Shown here piece by piece: positions 1 through 10,790 of a stretch of DNA of 64,000 nt (positions are counted from its first letter, which is position 1; every line of letters begins with the position of its first letter). Position numbers and translations under genes: made by a program. The DNA lies in contig NW_020653726.1 of NCBI RefSeq assembly GCF_003589595.1, forward strand, positions 18,648,684 through 18,712,683, written 5' to 3'. This DNA is from Hyposmocoma kahamanoa. Its lineage: Eukaryota > Arthropoda > Insecta > Lepidoptera > Cosmopterigidae. A model generated the notes under the pieces. That model was not told where the DNA came from, searched no databases, and worked only from the letters and a program-made list of their open reading frames with translations.

Positions 1-98
1 AGTTTGTACGTTGGTTTTTTTTTTATATACTATATTTTTATGTATTACTCATATATTTATAAAATTTAATATTATATTTTATTTTTGTATTAATTAAT

Positions 99-1760
99 AT
101 GGATGTTACTTTAGGGATAAATGATGGTTTTTACTCGTGCTCCTCATCTCCAAGCCATTTTTTTAGTGCTGATGACAGTAATGATTCCATCGCTTTGACT
201 CTGCATGATCAGTTATCTTCAGCCTTCTGCAATTTCCCCAAAAATTTCAATGTTGTTCATATCAATGCTCAAAGCGTCCCCTCTCACTATTCTGACCTCC
301 TTGCTTCTTTCATAGATTCTCCTGTTGACGCTATTCTTATATCAGAAACTTTTCTAAAGCCTTCTCTTCCTTCTACTCATTTCAGTCTTCCCGGATTTAA
401 GCTCGTTCGGAATGACCGGACGGGTAAAAGTGGTGGAGGGGTGGCAGTATATCTGCGAGCTGATATTCAACATGTTGTTGTTGATGCTTCTCCTAACTTG
501 TATTCTAACTCCGCGGAGCACCTATTTTTAAACATTTCCTTGCATCACAAGAAAGTGCTCCTTGCAGTTTTTTATAGCCCTTCCCTTAATATCGACTACT
601 TTCAGTCCCTTGAGTGTCTACTCTCCGACCATTCTCCTTCCTTTGATCACACTATTTTAATGGGTGACTTTAACACGTGTTTACTAAAAAATGACACTCG
701 TGCCCATAAATTACTTTCTCTAATTTCTTCTGTCAACTTGCATATTTTACCTTTGTCTGCTACTCATCATTTTTCCAACTGCACTCCATCTCTTCTTGAT
801 CTTATGATAGTCTCGTCCCCTGAGCATTGTGCTTCCCATGGACAGTTCTCTTCTGTATTTTCTTATCATGACCTTGTCTTTCTCTCGTATAAAATTCGTT
901 TTCCTAAGTGTAAGTCGAAATTTCGTATTCTCCGAAATTTCAAGGCCATTGATTTGGAGGCGCTCAAGAGTGAGGCGGGTAATATTGACTGGATTCCTGT
1001 GTTGGACTGCGTAGTTATTGATCAGAAGGTAGCTTTGCTCAATGAAATTATATTAAGGCTTTATGATCGTCATGCGCCTTTAAAACGGGTTAAAATCAGA
1101 CATGCACCTGCCCCCTGGTTATCACAAGATATTAAGATCGCTATGGCTCTCAGAGATAAGGCGAAACGACGCTGGAAGAGGCTTCCTACAGATGACAACC
1201 TAGCTCGTTTTAAATACCTGCGTAATCGCTGTAGTCGCTTGTGTAGAGATGCTAAGAGACGGCACATTCACGATAACGTTGAGAAATGCGATTCCACTCA
1301 GATCTGGAAATTCCTAAAGTCCATTGGGATTGGTCGTACCATTGCTTCTGGTGATTCGTCCCGTCCTGATCTTAACGCGCTTAATAGACATTTTTCCCTA
1401 CCCCCTGTTACTTTAGATAAGCATCGTAAAAGCGCTACCCTTCGCATTTTGGCTGACTATACTTTACCGGCATGTACCTCTTTCTCCTTCCGGACTGTTG
1501 CCGAATGTGAGGTCAAAACCCATATTCTCTCTATTTCTTCTACTGCTGTTGGCAATGATGATCTCAGTTCCCGTATGATTAGCCTCATACTCCCTGAACT
1601 TGTCCCTATCCTCACTCATGTTTTTAACTTCTCTTTACAAGCTAGTTCTTTCCCTTCTCATTGGAAACTCGCCCATGTTATACCTTTACCCAAAACGTCT
1701 AACCCTACTTGCCTTTCCGAATTCCGTCCCATCTCCATTCTCCCATTTCCATCCAAAGTC
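99..1760 (+). pseudogene. LINE ORF2, 5' half: endonuclease and start of reverse transcriptase (interrupted)
   Basis: An open frame of about 554 codons from the ATG at 99. It carries an apurinic-endonuclease-like domain: HINAQSV near residue 53, ISETFL near residue 82 (catalytic Glu) and GDFNT near residue 189. The usual SDH motif seems to be replaced by a YHD triplet (FSYHDLVFL). The start of the reverse transcriptase follows (HVIPLPKTSN, then EFRPISILPF). The frame has no internal stop, but the host ORF ends abruptly where the opposite-strand element begins; the further ~32 codons read to 1856 are encoded by the inserted element's tail. The product would nick target DNA and reverse-transcribe the element RNA; in its interrupted state it cannot. 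Confidence 0.85.
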
Positions 1761-1784
1761 CAATCAATCAATCAATCAATCAAT
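1761..1784 (-). repeat. (TTGA)n microsatellite 3' tail of the inner LINE
   Basis: On the + strand this is a run of CAAT units directly abutting the interrupted host LINE ORF. On the element's own strand it is a short TTGA tail preceded by TAAATAAA-like sequence. CR1/L2-type LINEs end in short tandem repeats rather than poly(A), which supports both the family call and this position as the 3' end. Confidence 0.75.
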
Positions 1785-2018
1785 TTATTTATTTGTCTGA
1801 ATAAGGTACATATGGTTCTTATTTTAAATACAAATATCCAGCTTATTCTACCATAGTTGGCATACAAATATAAAATGTCACTTTAGTACTTATATTTAAA
1901 AATAAAAATAAAAAATTAATTTCCACTATTATGTCATATTTTAAATTAAAATAATATAAGCAAAACTAAATAAAATTCAAAATAACAAAAAACAAATTCA
2001 ATAATAATATCTCAGTAA

Positions 2019-4853
2019 TTAGGCGTCAAAGAATTCAGTCAGAGAGTAAAAAGTGCTATTTATCAAGAATTTCAACAATTTCATTTTATATTCATTAAAA
2101 TTATTAATTGATCTTAGCTCCCTTGGCAAATTATTATAAATTTTTGGCACCATGATATATGCACTTTTGCCAAAAAGTGCAGTCTTATGTGACTCTATAC
2201 ATAATTTCTCACAATTACGTGCTCGTGCAACTTTCCGAAACATGTCAGGATTTTTTCTAATAAAAATTGAACACTCATATATATAAAGTCCCGGTAACGT
2301 TAACAGACGAAGTTCCTTAAAAAATGGCTTGCAACTGTCCGTTCGTTTTAAATTGCAGATAGCTCTCACACACTTTTTTTGAGCGCGAAAAACGCGATCA
2401 ATACCCGAACAATTCCCCCAAAACATTACACCGTATCTCAAAGTAGAGGCCACATATGCGTGATATGCCTGTAAAATGACATCTCTGTCAACCACTTTAT
2501 TCAACTTAAATAGAGAATACGATTGCTTACTAAGTGTGGAACAAACATGTTCTATTTGATGATTCCATGTCAATTTGTTATCCACATGTAGACCTAAAAA
2601 CTTAGTAACATCACTTTCATTAAAACATTTACCAAGAAATTCAATAACTTTAACATTGTACTGTTTTCTTTGTTTGAAACTCATAATTTTGGTTTTATCG
2701 ATGTTGATTTTTAGATTATTCTGTGTTAGCCAATTTAAAATACATGTCAAACTATTACTAATTTCATCCTCATTGTTACAAATCACTGTACAGTCGTCTG
2801 CGAATAATACCGAAGGATGTATAATTGATCTTGGAAAGTCGTTAATATAGATTAAGAACAGTAATGGCCCTAATATACTGCCTTGGGGCACACCACATAT
2901 AACATTTTTAGTGTTTGAGAAATATACAATTTCAGTCTTAGTGCTAACACATAACCTAGTTATCATTGTTGACTGTGTTCTTCCACTCAAGTATGACTCT
3001 AAAAGATTATAGGCATTACCCCTTACACCATACGCATTCAATTTGCCTAATAGTGTTTTGTGATCAACGTGATCGAAAGCTTTCGTAAGGTCAATGTATA
3101 AAGCTAGAACAGGTGATTTGTTGTCAACACGTTTATAGATTTGATGCAAGAAGTCATAGATAGCCAAGTTAATGGATTTATTTTTTCGAAATCCTTTTTG
3201 CTCAATACAGAATATGTTATTGCTTTCAAAATAATTACTTAAACTATTATAAATGATTTTTTCAAAAATTTTGGAAAATACTGATAATTGTGATATAGGT
3301 CTGTAGGAACCTAGACAATTTTTGTCGCCTTTTTTATAAAGAGGTTTTATAATTGATTGCTTCAACTTATTAGGAAAAACACCATCTTCTATGCATTTAT
3401 TAAATATATGACTCAGTACTGTAGATATAATGTCAGCTACAAATTTTATTACTTTTGTACTAATATTGTCATACCCAGTACTATAAGTATGTTTTAAATT
3501 ACTTATTATGTTGTATACATCATGAGGAACTACAGGATTTATAAACATAGATTTGTGATTTTTATATAAACAATTGTGGTTGGTTCTAGGGATATTGTGA
3601 TGTATCGGTTGAAATTGCTCGATAAAGTAGTCGTTGAAAGCTTGTGCTATACCTTTTGGATTAGTTATTGTTACTCCGTTTCTAATTACATTAGTGACAG
3701 TTTCTTTAGGGTTTGTAGTTTTATGTTTATTTATAACTTTCCAAGCAGCCCTACATTTATTATTAGCATTTAAGATATAGTAATTATTTTGTGAGCGTTT
3801 TGTTAAGTAGATAATTTTTTTTAACCTTTGAGTATAATGCTTGTAATTAATTTTACATTGAGTGCTCCTAGTATGTCGGTACAGCCATAGCATTTCCCTT
3901 TTTTTTCTACAACATAATTTAATACCTCGTGAGATCCATTTAGGCTTCGTTCGTGAATGTATTTTAACTTTTTTTGTAGGAAAACATAAATTGTATAAAA
4001 GTTGGAACAAATCGTAAAAAATATTAAACATATTATTGGAGTCCTCATCTGAGTAGATATCATTGAACTTTATACTATTCAAATATTCTCTAAATTTAAG
4101 CATATTGTATTTTGATAAATCTCGTGTTAATTTGTACCAAAATCCAGGAGTATAAGTTTTCTTAACTGGACATTGCAGTAGTTGGGCAGTGTGGTCGGAT
4201 AATGCGTATTCTACAACAGTGGCCTTGCTTCCTTTTATGTTATGGAATATATTGTCTATACATTTGCCACTGCAGAGACGAGTTGGCTGATAGATTGATG
4301 TGATGAGATTGAAACTTGTTAGCAAATTATTGAGTTCTTTTGTATAAACTGAATTTTCAAGAATGTCAATGTTAAAATCACCGCAAATAATAATTTTTTT
4401 ATTCATCTTATAACAGAAATTATACAACATGTCGTGAAGATTGTCATAGAATAATTGAAAATTATCTTTTGTATTTGTAGGTACTCTATAAACACATATT
4501 ACTATTATATTGTCACTTATGAGCTCAATACCGCAACATTCAATTATGTTACATACACTGTAGTGAGTTATTGTATTAAGTAATTTATACTGAAACTGAT
4601 TTCTAACCAATATACATGTACCGCCATGCCTTTTTTTTCTCGCATAGCAAGCTGCTAGTCTGAAACTTGGTATATTCAATGAATGGACGTCCTCATTGAT
4701 CATATTGTGTTCCGTAATACAAATAATATCCACCGTTTTTCCATTATCAAATGATTCGTCAAGAGCTATTGTTAGTAAATCCGATTTATTTATTAGTCCG
4801 TTAATATTTTGATGTAATATATTAATACAGTTATTTACGAAAAAAATTTTCAT
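2019..4853 (-). CDS. LINE ORF2: endonuclease / reverse transcriptase, intact
   Basis: An uninterrupted 944-residue ORF starting at the ATG at 4853, overlapping the end of ORF1 by 23 bp. Endonuclease motifs in order: HQNINGL (residues ~14-20), CITEHN (~45-50), GDFNID (~158) and SDHTAQL (~218). Reverse-transcriptase motifs: YRPISQLSVFSKIFE, YIDLTKAFDHVDH, GVPQGSILGPLLF and FADDCT with the catalytic Asp pair. A CR1-like C-terminal region follows (WGNCSGIDRVFRAQKKCVRAI, then YNNLPRELR). The length is close to the usual 900-1000 residues. The enzyme nicks DNA and primes reverse transcription there. All catalytic motifs look present, so the protein could be functional even though ORF1 of this copy is broken. 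Confidence 0.93.
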   Translation of the reverse strand: MKIFFVNNCINILHQNINGLINKSDLLTIALDESFDNGKTVDIICITEHNMINEDVHSLNIPSFRLAACYARKKRHGGTCILVRNQFQYKLLNTITHYSVCNIIECCGIELISDNIIVICVYRVPTNTKDNFQLFYDNLHDMLYNFCYKMNKKIIICGDFNIDILENSVYTKELNNLLTSFNLITSIYQPTRLCSGKCIDNIFHNIKGSKATVVEYALSDHTAQLLQCPVKKTYTPGFWYKLTRDLSKYNMLKFREYLNSIKFNDIYSDEDSNNMFNIFYDLFQLLYNLCFPTKKVKIHSRTKPKWISRGIKLCCRKKREMLWLYRHTRSTQCKINYKHYTQRLKKIIYLTKRSQNNYYILNANNKCRAAWKVINKHKTTNPKETVTNVIRNGVTITNPKGIAQAFNDYFIEQFQPIHHNIPRTNHNCLYKNHKSMFINPVVPHDVYNIISNLKHTYSTGYDNISTKVIKFVADIISTVLSHIFNKCIEDGVFPNKLKQSIIKPLYKKGDKNCLGSYRPISQLSVFSKIFEKIIYNSLSNYFESNNIFCIEQKGFRKNKSINLAIYDFLHQIYKRVDNKSPVLALYIDLTKAFDHVDHKTLLGKLNAYGVRGNAYNLLESYLSGRTQSTMITRLCVSTKTEIVYFSNTKNVICGVPQGSILGPLLFLIYINDFPRSIIHPSVLFADDCTVICNNEDEISNSLTCILNWLTQNNLKINIDKTKIMSFKQRKQYNVKVIEFLGKCFNESDVTKFLGLHVDNKLTWNHQIEHVCSTLSKQSYSLFKLNKVVDRDVILQAYHAYVASTLRYGVMFWGNCSGIDRVFRAQKKCVRAICNLKRTDSCKPFFKELRLLTLPGLYIYECSIFIRKNPDMFRKVARARNCEKLCIESHKTALFGKSAYIMVPKIYNNLPRELRSINNFNEYKMKLLKFLINSTFYSLTEFFDA

Positions 4854-6330
4854 TTCTTATGTCAACTTTATTAGTTGTAATATCATTTGATTCATTTAAT
4901 AGTTCAGTTTGTGTGGATACAGTTACAACGCTTACGGGACATTTTTGTTTGATAAATTTACTATAATTACTTTTATAGCTAATATGTAAAACTTCTCTCA
5001 GCAAATATCGTGACACGGTCAGTGAGAACTGCTTTCGGTTTGGTATGTATCTACTGAAATCCATGTCCAAGAAAGTTACATTGCAATACTTACTACATAA
5101 CAATTTATATTCATAATTTAACTTTGTTTCATTTAAATGTTTATTGAAAGGTACTTCACACATAATAACATTTGGTTTTGTAAATTTATTTAACCATACT
5201 GTAATACTAGAAACAATATTGAAAGGATTATCATCATTCATGCCTCCCATGACAATAATAAAATCATCTTCACTTAAGTTGTCAATATCCCTCGCGTGTA
5301 ATTTCAGAATCTCAGATAGCTTAGCTCCAGGTTTACAGAAACAGAATACATCGAATTTCGAACCAATGAGTTTTTGTAATATTTGCCTTATTTCTCTGCC
5401 CATTTGATCAGCCAAAATAATAATTTTGTTCTTTATGATTTCATTCTTATGTGTAATATCACCCACTTCTTCAATTATATTCTCCTGTGTTTCGGTTATT
5501 TCTACCTCTATTTCCTGGTTTAGTATAGAGTCGGATTCTGATACATTAAAACTTTGTTCTTTGAGGTTTGATTCATTAATATTCAAGTCTATTGTACTTA
5601 CATTTTTACGTCCTTTTTTACGAGATTTTTGCTTAGAAGATGACATACAAATGCGAGTAAGTTTATTTATCTTTAATTCGTACTCAGTAATTCGCTTGGT
5701 TAAAGAACCATTTTCCACTAGCAATTCATTGTACATTCGATTTGCGGTTTGAAGCTTTTCTGTCAAATTAATCAATTCATTTTTAATTTCCTTTATAGTC
5801 TCACTTTCATCACGTGTCAAGTCAGGGCAACTTCTATTTAAGGTACTTTTTTGTAGCAAAGATTACCGTTCTTCAATTTCAGACCGTTCATCATCTTCCT
5901 CGGTTTCAGAATTCAGAGAATGAAATGAGTTTTCTGTGGGCACGTTTATTACATAGTTGTTATGTTCAATAATATTCCCTGCTGATTGTGCAGTTATTGG
6001 TAACGAAAAAACGCTAGGTGTCGATGAGGGTGTACTTTGATTTGATGATTCTATGTTAAGTTTTTCTATAACATTAATATTGACCAAGTTCTTAATACAT
6101 TTTGCTGGAGTTTCTGTCTGTCTAGTATTGCAGACATGACATTTCCACGATTTCATTAATTTTTGTTTTCTTAATGGAGTCAATAAACGAAACCTTTTTT
6201 CCGATATATCTCTTGAACAATTTAAATCAAATATTTTGTCGCATTGGGTGCATTTTAAGTACTCTCTTGATGTTATAGTTTGTTTGCATTCCGTACATTT
6301 GAATTTCTGCCTACAGCTTCTCATTGCCAT
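4831..6330 (-). pseudogene. LINE ORF1: zinc finger, coiled coil, SGNH-like domain; one premature stop
   Basis: A 500-codon frame from ATG 6330 to TAA 4831, broken once by an in-frame TAA at 5865-5863 (codon 156). Before the stop there is a PHD-like cysteine cluster: C12, C15, C27, C30, C38, C64, C67 with W62. The position normally held by His is Asp (CDKIFDLNC). After the stop come a coiled-coil stretch (IKEIKNELINLTEKLQ), a basic patch (KQKSRKKGRKN) and an esterase-like domain with ILADQMGR and GGMNDD blocks. CR1-group ORF1 proteins commonly combine these modules for RNA binding and particle assembly. Where SGNH esterases have Ser in the first block this copy reads ADQ, so hydrolase activity is doubtful. 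TTG at 5859 could in principle restart the second part, but the unbroken frame argues for a single nonsense mutation. Confidence 0.85.
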
Positions 6331-6958
6331 TTTACAGCAATAATTTTAAAATTAAACAAAAGTTCCAGTTAATTATATACAAGTACTGCCCTCTTGTGTT
6401 GAGTCACATATATTAATGCAATGATCTACTCGATTCTATCTTGTATTTGTTGACGGCCACCTTTTCATAATAATATCAGAGCGCGCCACCTGGCGGTAAC
6501 TTATAGAACTAAAATAGTATGTAGATGGCAGTAATGCTATACGCCAAATTGAACTTTCTCTGCGTGAAATGGAACAAATTTGCGTGAACGCAGCCGTAAA
6601 TCAAATGGTTATGTTGGTGACATTGACTAATTGTCAGTTCTGTCTACACCTTCGCACGTCATAGATCCAATCAGCTGATCACAATTTTTGGGTTAGCTGT
6701 GATTTGTTGCGGCATTGGAATGTAATATTTGAATTGTAAATATTAACTGTGATTTTCGCCGTACCTTGTTAAAATTTATTTGTGAATCCCGTGTCTCCGG
6801 CTACCAAAACAATAGTGTTGCACAATTAACTCACTAGCACTATGGATCTAATGTTTTTGTTAGTAAAAACTCAATTTTTCACATGAAATCTTTAAAAATA
6901 TTTACAAGGTGTTGTTTACAGTATGGACTACGTTCCGTTCCTTTTCCTCGAACTCATC
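6331..6958 (-). other. 5' leader of the inner LINE
   Basis: About 630 bp between the ORF1 start and the resumed host LINE frame, without an ORF of its own. In LINEs this region holds the internal RNA polymerase II promoter. I see no specific motif I would assign, and the exact 5' end is uncertain by perhaps 30 bp because the sequence just before 6959 contains a second CTCGAAC. Confidence 0.5.
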
Positions 6959-8252
6959 CTCGAACACATTGTCAACAAGCAGTTAATGTTGTATCTTTCT
7001 TCTAATAAGTTGCTTTCCCCGTTTCAGTCAGGTTTTCGTTCTGGCCATAGCACTGTGACTGCACTGTTGAAGGTAACAGATGATATTCGCCTCGCAATGG
7101 ACAATGGTCTTCTCACTTTGCTTATACTTCTGGACTTCAGCAGTGCTTTCAACTCTGTGGACTTTGATGTATTGCTTGCTTCCCTTCGCTCTTTTAATAT
7201 TTCTCCTTCGGTTATAGTTTGGTTCGACTCCTACCTCAGAGGCCGCTCGCAGTGTATTCGCTCTGACGAGGCTTCCTCTGATTGGTGTGACTTAGTTGCT
7301 GGCGTTCCTCAGGGTGGTGTTCTTTCCCCTCTCCTTTTCTCTGTTTTCATCAATTCTGTCACTTTTGTGCTGTCTTCAAACTTTCATCTCTATGCTGACG
7401 ATTTGCAGCTATACCGCAGTTTTAAAGCGTCTGATGTCGTTGCAGCCGTTGAAGCGGTTAATGCTGATTTACGATGCATCGCTCATTGGGCTGAGTGTTT
7501 TGGTTTGTTGGTGAATCCCAAAAAGTCACAGGCTATGATTGTGAGAAGTGGGTATATGCGTGGCATATTGCATCTAGATTCTGTCCCACCTATAGCGTAT
7601 AATTCCACGCCTATTGCTTATGCTTCTACTGCAACTAATCTTGGCTTGCTTTTAGATTGTAATTTGGTTTGGACTCCACATATTAATGAAGTCAGTCGTA
7701 AAGTCCATTTCTCCTTGCACTCACTTAAGCGCCTCCAAAACGATTTACCTTTAAAAACCAAAATATGTTTAGTCCAAACACTTATTTTGCCCTTCTTAGA
7801 CTATGCTGATTCCTGCTATTTGGATGCTACTGAAGAACTGCTAAATAAGCTTGAACGACTGTAAAATATGTATAAGGTTCATCTTTGGGCTTCGTAAATA
7901 TGACCGAATTTCACATTTCCGCAGTCAGCTCAAATGGCTTCCCATCCGTCTCCGCAGGAATTTGCATATTGTCTCCATTCTTTACAATATTTTACATAAC
8001 CCTGTGTCTCCCGGGTACCTGAAAGAGCGTTTCAGCTTCCTTAGGTCCCAGGATAAACCCTGTCGCTCTCTTGTTAGGTCCCAGTTATCTTTTCCATGCT
8101 TCAATTCCGGTTTCTATTCTCACTCCTTCACTGTTCATGCGGTCAGACTTTGGAATGCACTTCCTATTACTGTTCACGAAAGTAAATCGTTAGCTATTTT
8201 TAAAGTGAGAGTTAAAGAGCATTATTTATCTACTATTCCATCCATATCTTAG
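6959..8252 (+). pseudogene. LINE ORF2, 3' half: reverse transcriptase and C-terminus (frameshifted)
   Basis: Continues the ORF begun at 99-1760. Reverse-transcriptase motifs follow in order: FQSGFRSGHST, LLDFSSAFNSVDFDVL, GVPQGGVLSPLLF and YADDLQLY. The frame stops at TAA 7862-7864 after NKLERL, and the C-terminal part (CIRFIFGLRKYDRISH, LWNALPITVHESKSLA) continues in another frame to TAG 8252. The break looks like a nonsense change plus a small deletion around 7862-7872, since related LINEs read through this point. With the nested insertion, this copy is doubly inactive. Confidence 0.85.
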
Positions 8253-8503
8253 GTATTATATTATAAAATATGTATTTATCTAAGTATTTATATAATTTAT
8301 AGCAATTTAATATTTTTATATTATTTTTATATTTTTTTTTTCTTGTTTTGTTGTGCACATATGCCCGTTCTTTTAGTTATAGTGTCCTGTATTTAGGTCT
8401 GCAGGAAGAAATTTCTATTAGAAATAAGCAGAACCTTTTGTTTTTAATTTCGCTTGTATTCTTTGTGACTTGTTGTATTTTTCCTGTACAATAAACTATT
8501 AAG

Positions 8504-8538
<35 letters not shown>

Positions 8539-8540
8539 AT
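8504..8540 (+). repeat. (TAAA)n tail of the outer LINE
   Basis: About nine TAAA units close the outer LINE 3' UTR, following an AATAAA-like sequence near 8490. It marks the right end of the element. Confidence 0.75.
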
Positions 8541-9470
8541 TTGTTAAAAATTTAAAAAATAAACAATTTAGATTTTCAGTACAAATCGGCAATTTCATAC
8601 TTTAACCCCTATTATTTGTAATACTTCTTCTTATTTAAGAGTCAGACTCTTGTCGGTGGAGTATTCGCAAACCATTTTGTTCAGCGCCCTAACTTTGATT
8701 TCTTGATACTGATATCCCTTATCTGATCTAAATAACTTCGTCTCAGTTTTTTTCAGCCCCTATTTTCTTCGACCTTCCCTTCTAAAAAAACTTTCATGAC
8801 GTATCAATAGCCCAAACATTTTACCCTTCGATTCTCTATTGTTTTTAATAAGATTCTATTGTCCTACATTATTCTTAACATTATCGTCATTGGGTATATT
8901 TTCCGTCCAACTGCCTCCATCCATTCTTCTCCAGTATCACATATCAAATGCTTCCAATCGTTCTGTCTCTCCGTGTCTTTTTGTAATCCATTTCTAGCCC
9001 ATTAGTACTAGTAACATTTATAATACACAATTGAACCAAATCTGCTACTCAACGCACTAACAAGTATATTGTTTTAATATTGTTCTAATTTGAATTTTTT
9101 TTTAAATTGTACTAGGCTTTAAAACGGACCACGTTGCCGAGTACACCAGTATCTGCAAAAAGGTTTAAACATTTAACACTCAGTGTTTGTTTAATATAAA
9201 CTCGGTTCCATTGTGTCTGGATAGTCTGTCATCTGTCTTTATTATGTAGATTATTGTTCAGCCTCCATGGATGACCAAACTGACAGACCACAAAGACAGA
9301 GTTACTAGACTGACAAGAATTAGACCAATTTTTCTTTTGGATAAAAGACGACGAACGACCTTCCTTTCTTTTAACAAAAGACGACGAGGGTAATCTTGAC
9401 TAAACCTCCAATGCGAGCAGACGACTCCTGACTGAATTGTACAGACAGACCGTACAATATGGATAAACCT
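8541..9470. other. Gene-free stretch
   Basis: No convincing ORF. Around 8631-8670 a segment (TATTTAAG.GTCAG.CTCTTG.CGGTG) reappears near 23826-23860, so at least part is dispersed repeat. Around 9250-9420 there are short recurring CAGAC/GACGACGA words without clear structure. Confidence 0.5.
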
Positions 9471-9752
9471 TTTTTTTACGATAAAAAGTCACGGAACGGA
9501 CAAGTCGTGCGCTTCCTGGTAGGAGAGGCCTTTCAATAGCAGTAGCAGTGCCACTTAGAGCTTTAAATTTCAAAGTCTGAAGGGCACTGCCATTTCAGTA
9601 TTTATTCGGTCTGTGGTCTGACACTACTTACGTCGTAATTTCACCAGCACCGTTACTTTTCAAAATCAGTAATGCTCACATTACTGTTTGGCGGTAGGAA
9701 CAGATAAGATAGCGGTACTTCCTTGAAAGAACTCTTTCAAAAAGAGCTCCAC
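9471..9752 (+). repeat. Interspersed repeat family A, copy 1
   Basis: Family A is a ~300-bp element found about 18 times in this window. In + orientation it starts with a T-rich run, then GTGACGGGACGAACAAGTCG and GCGCCTGATGGTAAG, and ends with GAACTCTTTCACAAGGAGCTC. This copy is full length but diverged. I cannot tell from sequence alone whether the family is a SINE or a non-autonomous DNA element; no consistent target duplication was found. Confidence 0.75.
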
Positions 9753-10790
9753 TTCACACCAGCCTTGAATTTATTTATGTTATACATGTATTACGTTCTT
9801 CACCAACAGCCTTCCACTTGCTACGGTTCTGACACACATCTTTCGTATAATCAACACGCATCAGTTGCTTTCATATGTGCTCATCGATTAAAGGTACTTT
9901 AAGTTCAGTAGAACATTCTTTATCCATCTTCTAGTGCAAAGCAATGTCGACTCACGACATCAACAAAAAAGAAAGAAATACATTTCCTTTAAAAAAGGAA
10001 GCTAAGGTTTAAATCTTCATGCACTAAACACCCCATATATCTATCTATAGGTAGATATAGTTTGTAACTGGACAGATTTACGGCCGGCTAAGTACTAGCG
10101 CTGGTCTCACGTTTCCACCATAAAGCAGATTCAGAACGACGACGTTGAGCATAAAACTTACTATACCTAATTATAAACATCTATACGTGGCTTGTTGGAT
10201 AACGTATACTACGACCACATTTAGTCGAAGTTTTCATACTCTTAGTGTAATAAGGTCACATCTGCACAATGACAACCCTTCAGGAGAGAGTTTTAAAATT
10301 TCTACGAAAGCAATTAGTCGATTTTTTTATACTTAAATAAGTGAGTGATAAAATTTTACATATACATAATTTGTTTCATGTAGTTCGTGATATATTTAAT
10401 TATTTGAAGCACTTTTGACGCAATGATCATTATGTGGCTTTACTGTACCCTACAAATTAGAGTTAATAAGTTGACAACCGCTAATGTCACTTTGAAAATT
10501 AATATTGCCATGTTTATTGTAAGGTGACGTTTATAATTGTTATTATAATATATTGTTATATATTAACATTTAAAAAAAAATACAAAGAAACATAATTGTC
10601 ATGAAATTCCTAGAAAACATACAATAATGTAATAAAATCGAATCATTTATTTGCTACAGACACTGTAATCCAGATAACAAAGTAATATAGAGAGTACAAA
10701 CATGTTTCGCCATAAATAAGAAAGGCATGCAAAAATTGGTCGTCACATGGTCAAATCGAATTATATATATAATCAGTATAAGGCGATTAA
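9753..10790. other. Gene-free stretch
   Basis: AT-rich, with stops in all frames and no ORF that resembles a protein. Apart from an AT-rich run near 10540-10600, I see no repeat family shared with the rest of the window. Confidence 0.5.

Larger units (their letters stand above)
1761..6958 (-). mobile_element. Near-intact CR1-group non-LTR retrotransposon inserted in another LINE
   Basis: A roughly 5.2-kb element on the - strand. It has a 5' leader (about 6331-6958), ORF1 (6330-4831, one in-frame stop), ORF2 (4853-2019, intact) and a 3' UTR ending in six or so TTGA units (1784-1761 read on the - strand). ORF1 and ORF2 overlap by 23 bp in different frames, a layout common in CR1/Jockey-type LINEs. 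The ends are inferred from where the host LINE's reading frame breaks and resumes; no clean target-site duplication is visible, so either end could be off by some tens of bases. The intact ORF2 points to recent insertion. Confidence 0.85.
1..8540 (+). mobile_element. CR1/Jockey-group non-LTR retrotransposon, split by a nested insertion
   Basis: One LINE copy on the + strand occupies both flanks of this region. The left flank (99-1760) encodes the endonuclease and the start of the reverse transcriptase; the right flank (6959-8252) encodes the rest. The element ends in a short TAAA microsatellite at 8504-8540, just after an AATAAA-like motif near 8490. No ORF1 is seen; the window edge cuts off anything further upstream. 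The 5.2 kb between the halves is a second LINE in the opposite orientation. The reading frame resumes in register if 1760 is joined to 6959, which is why both halves are treated as one copy. Confidence 0.85.
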
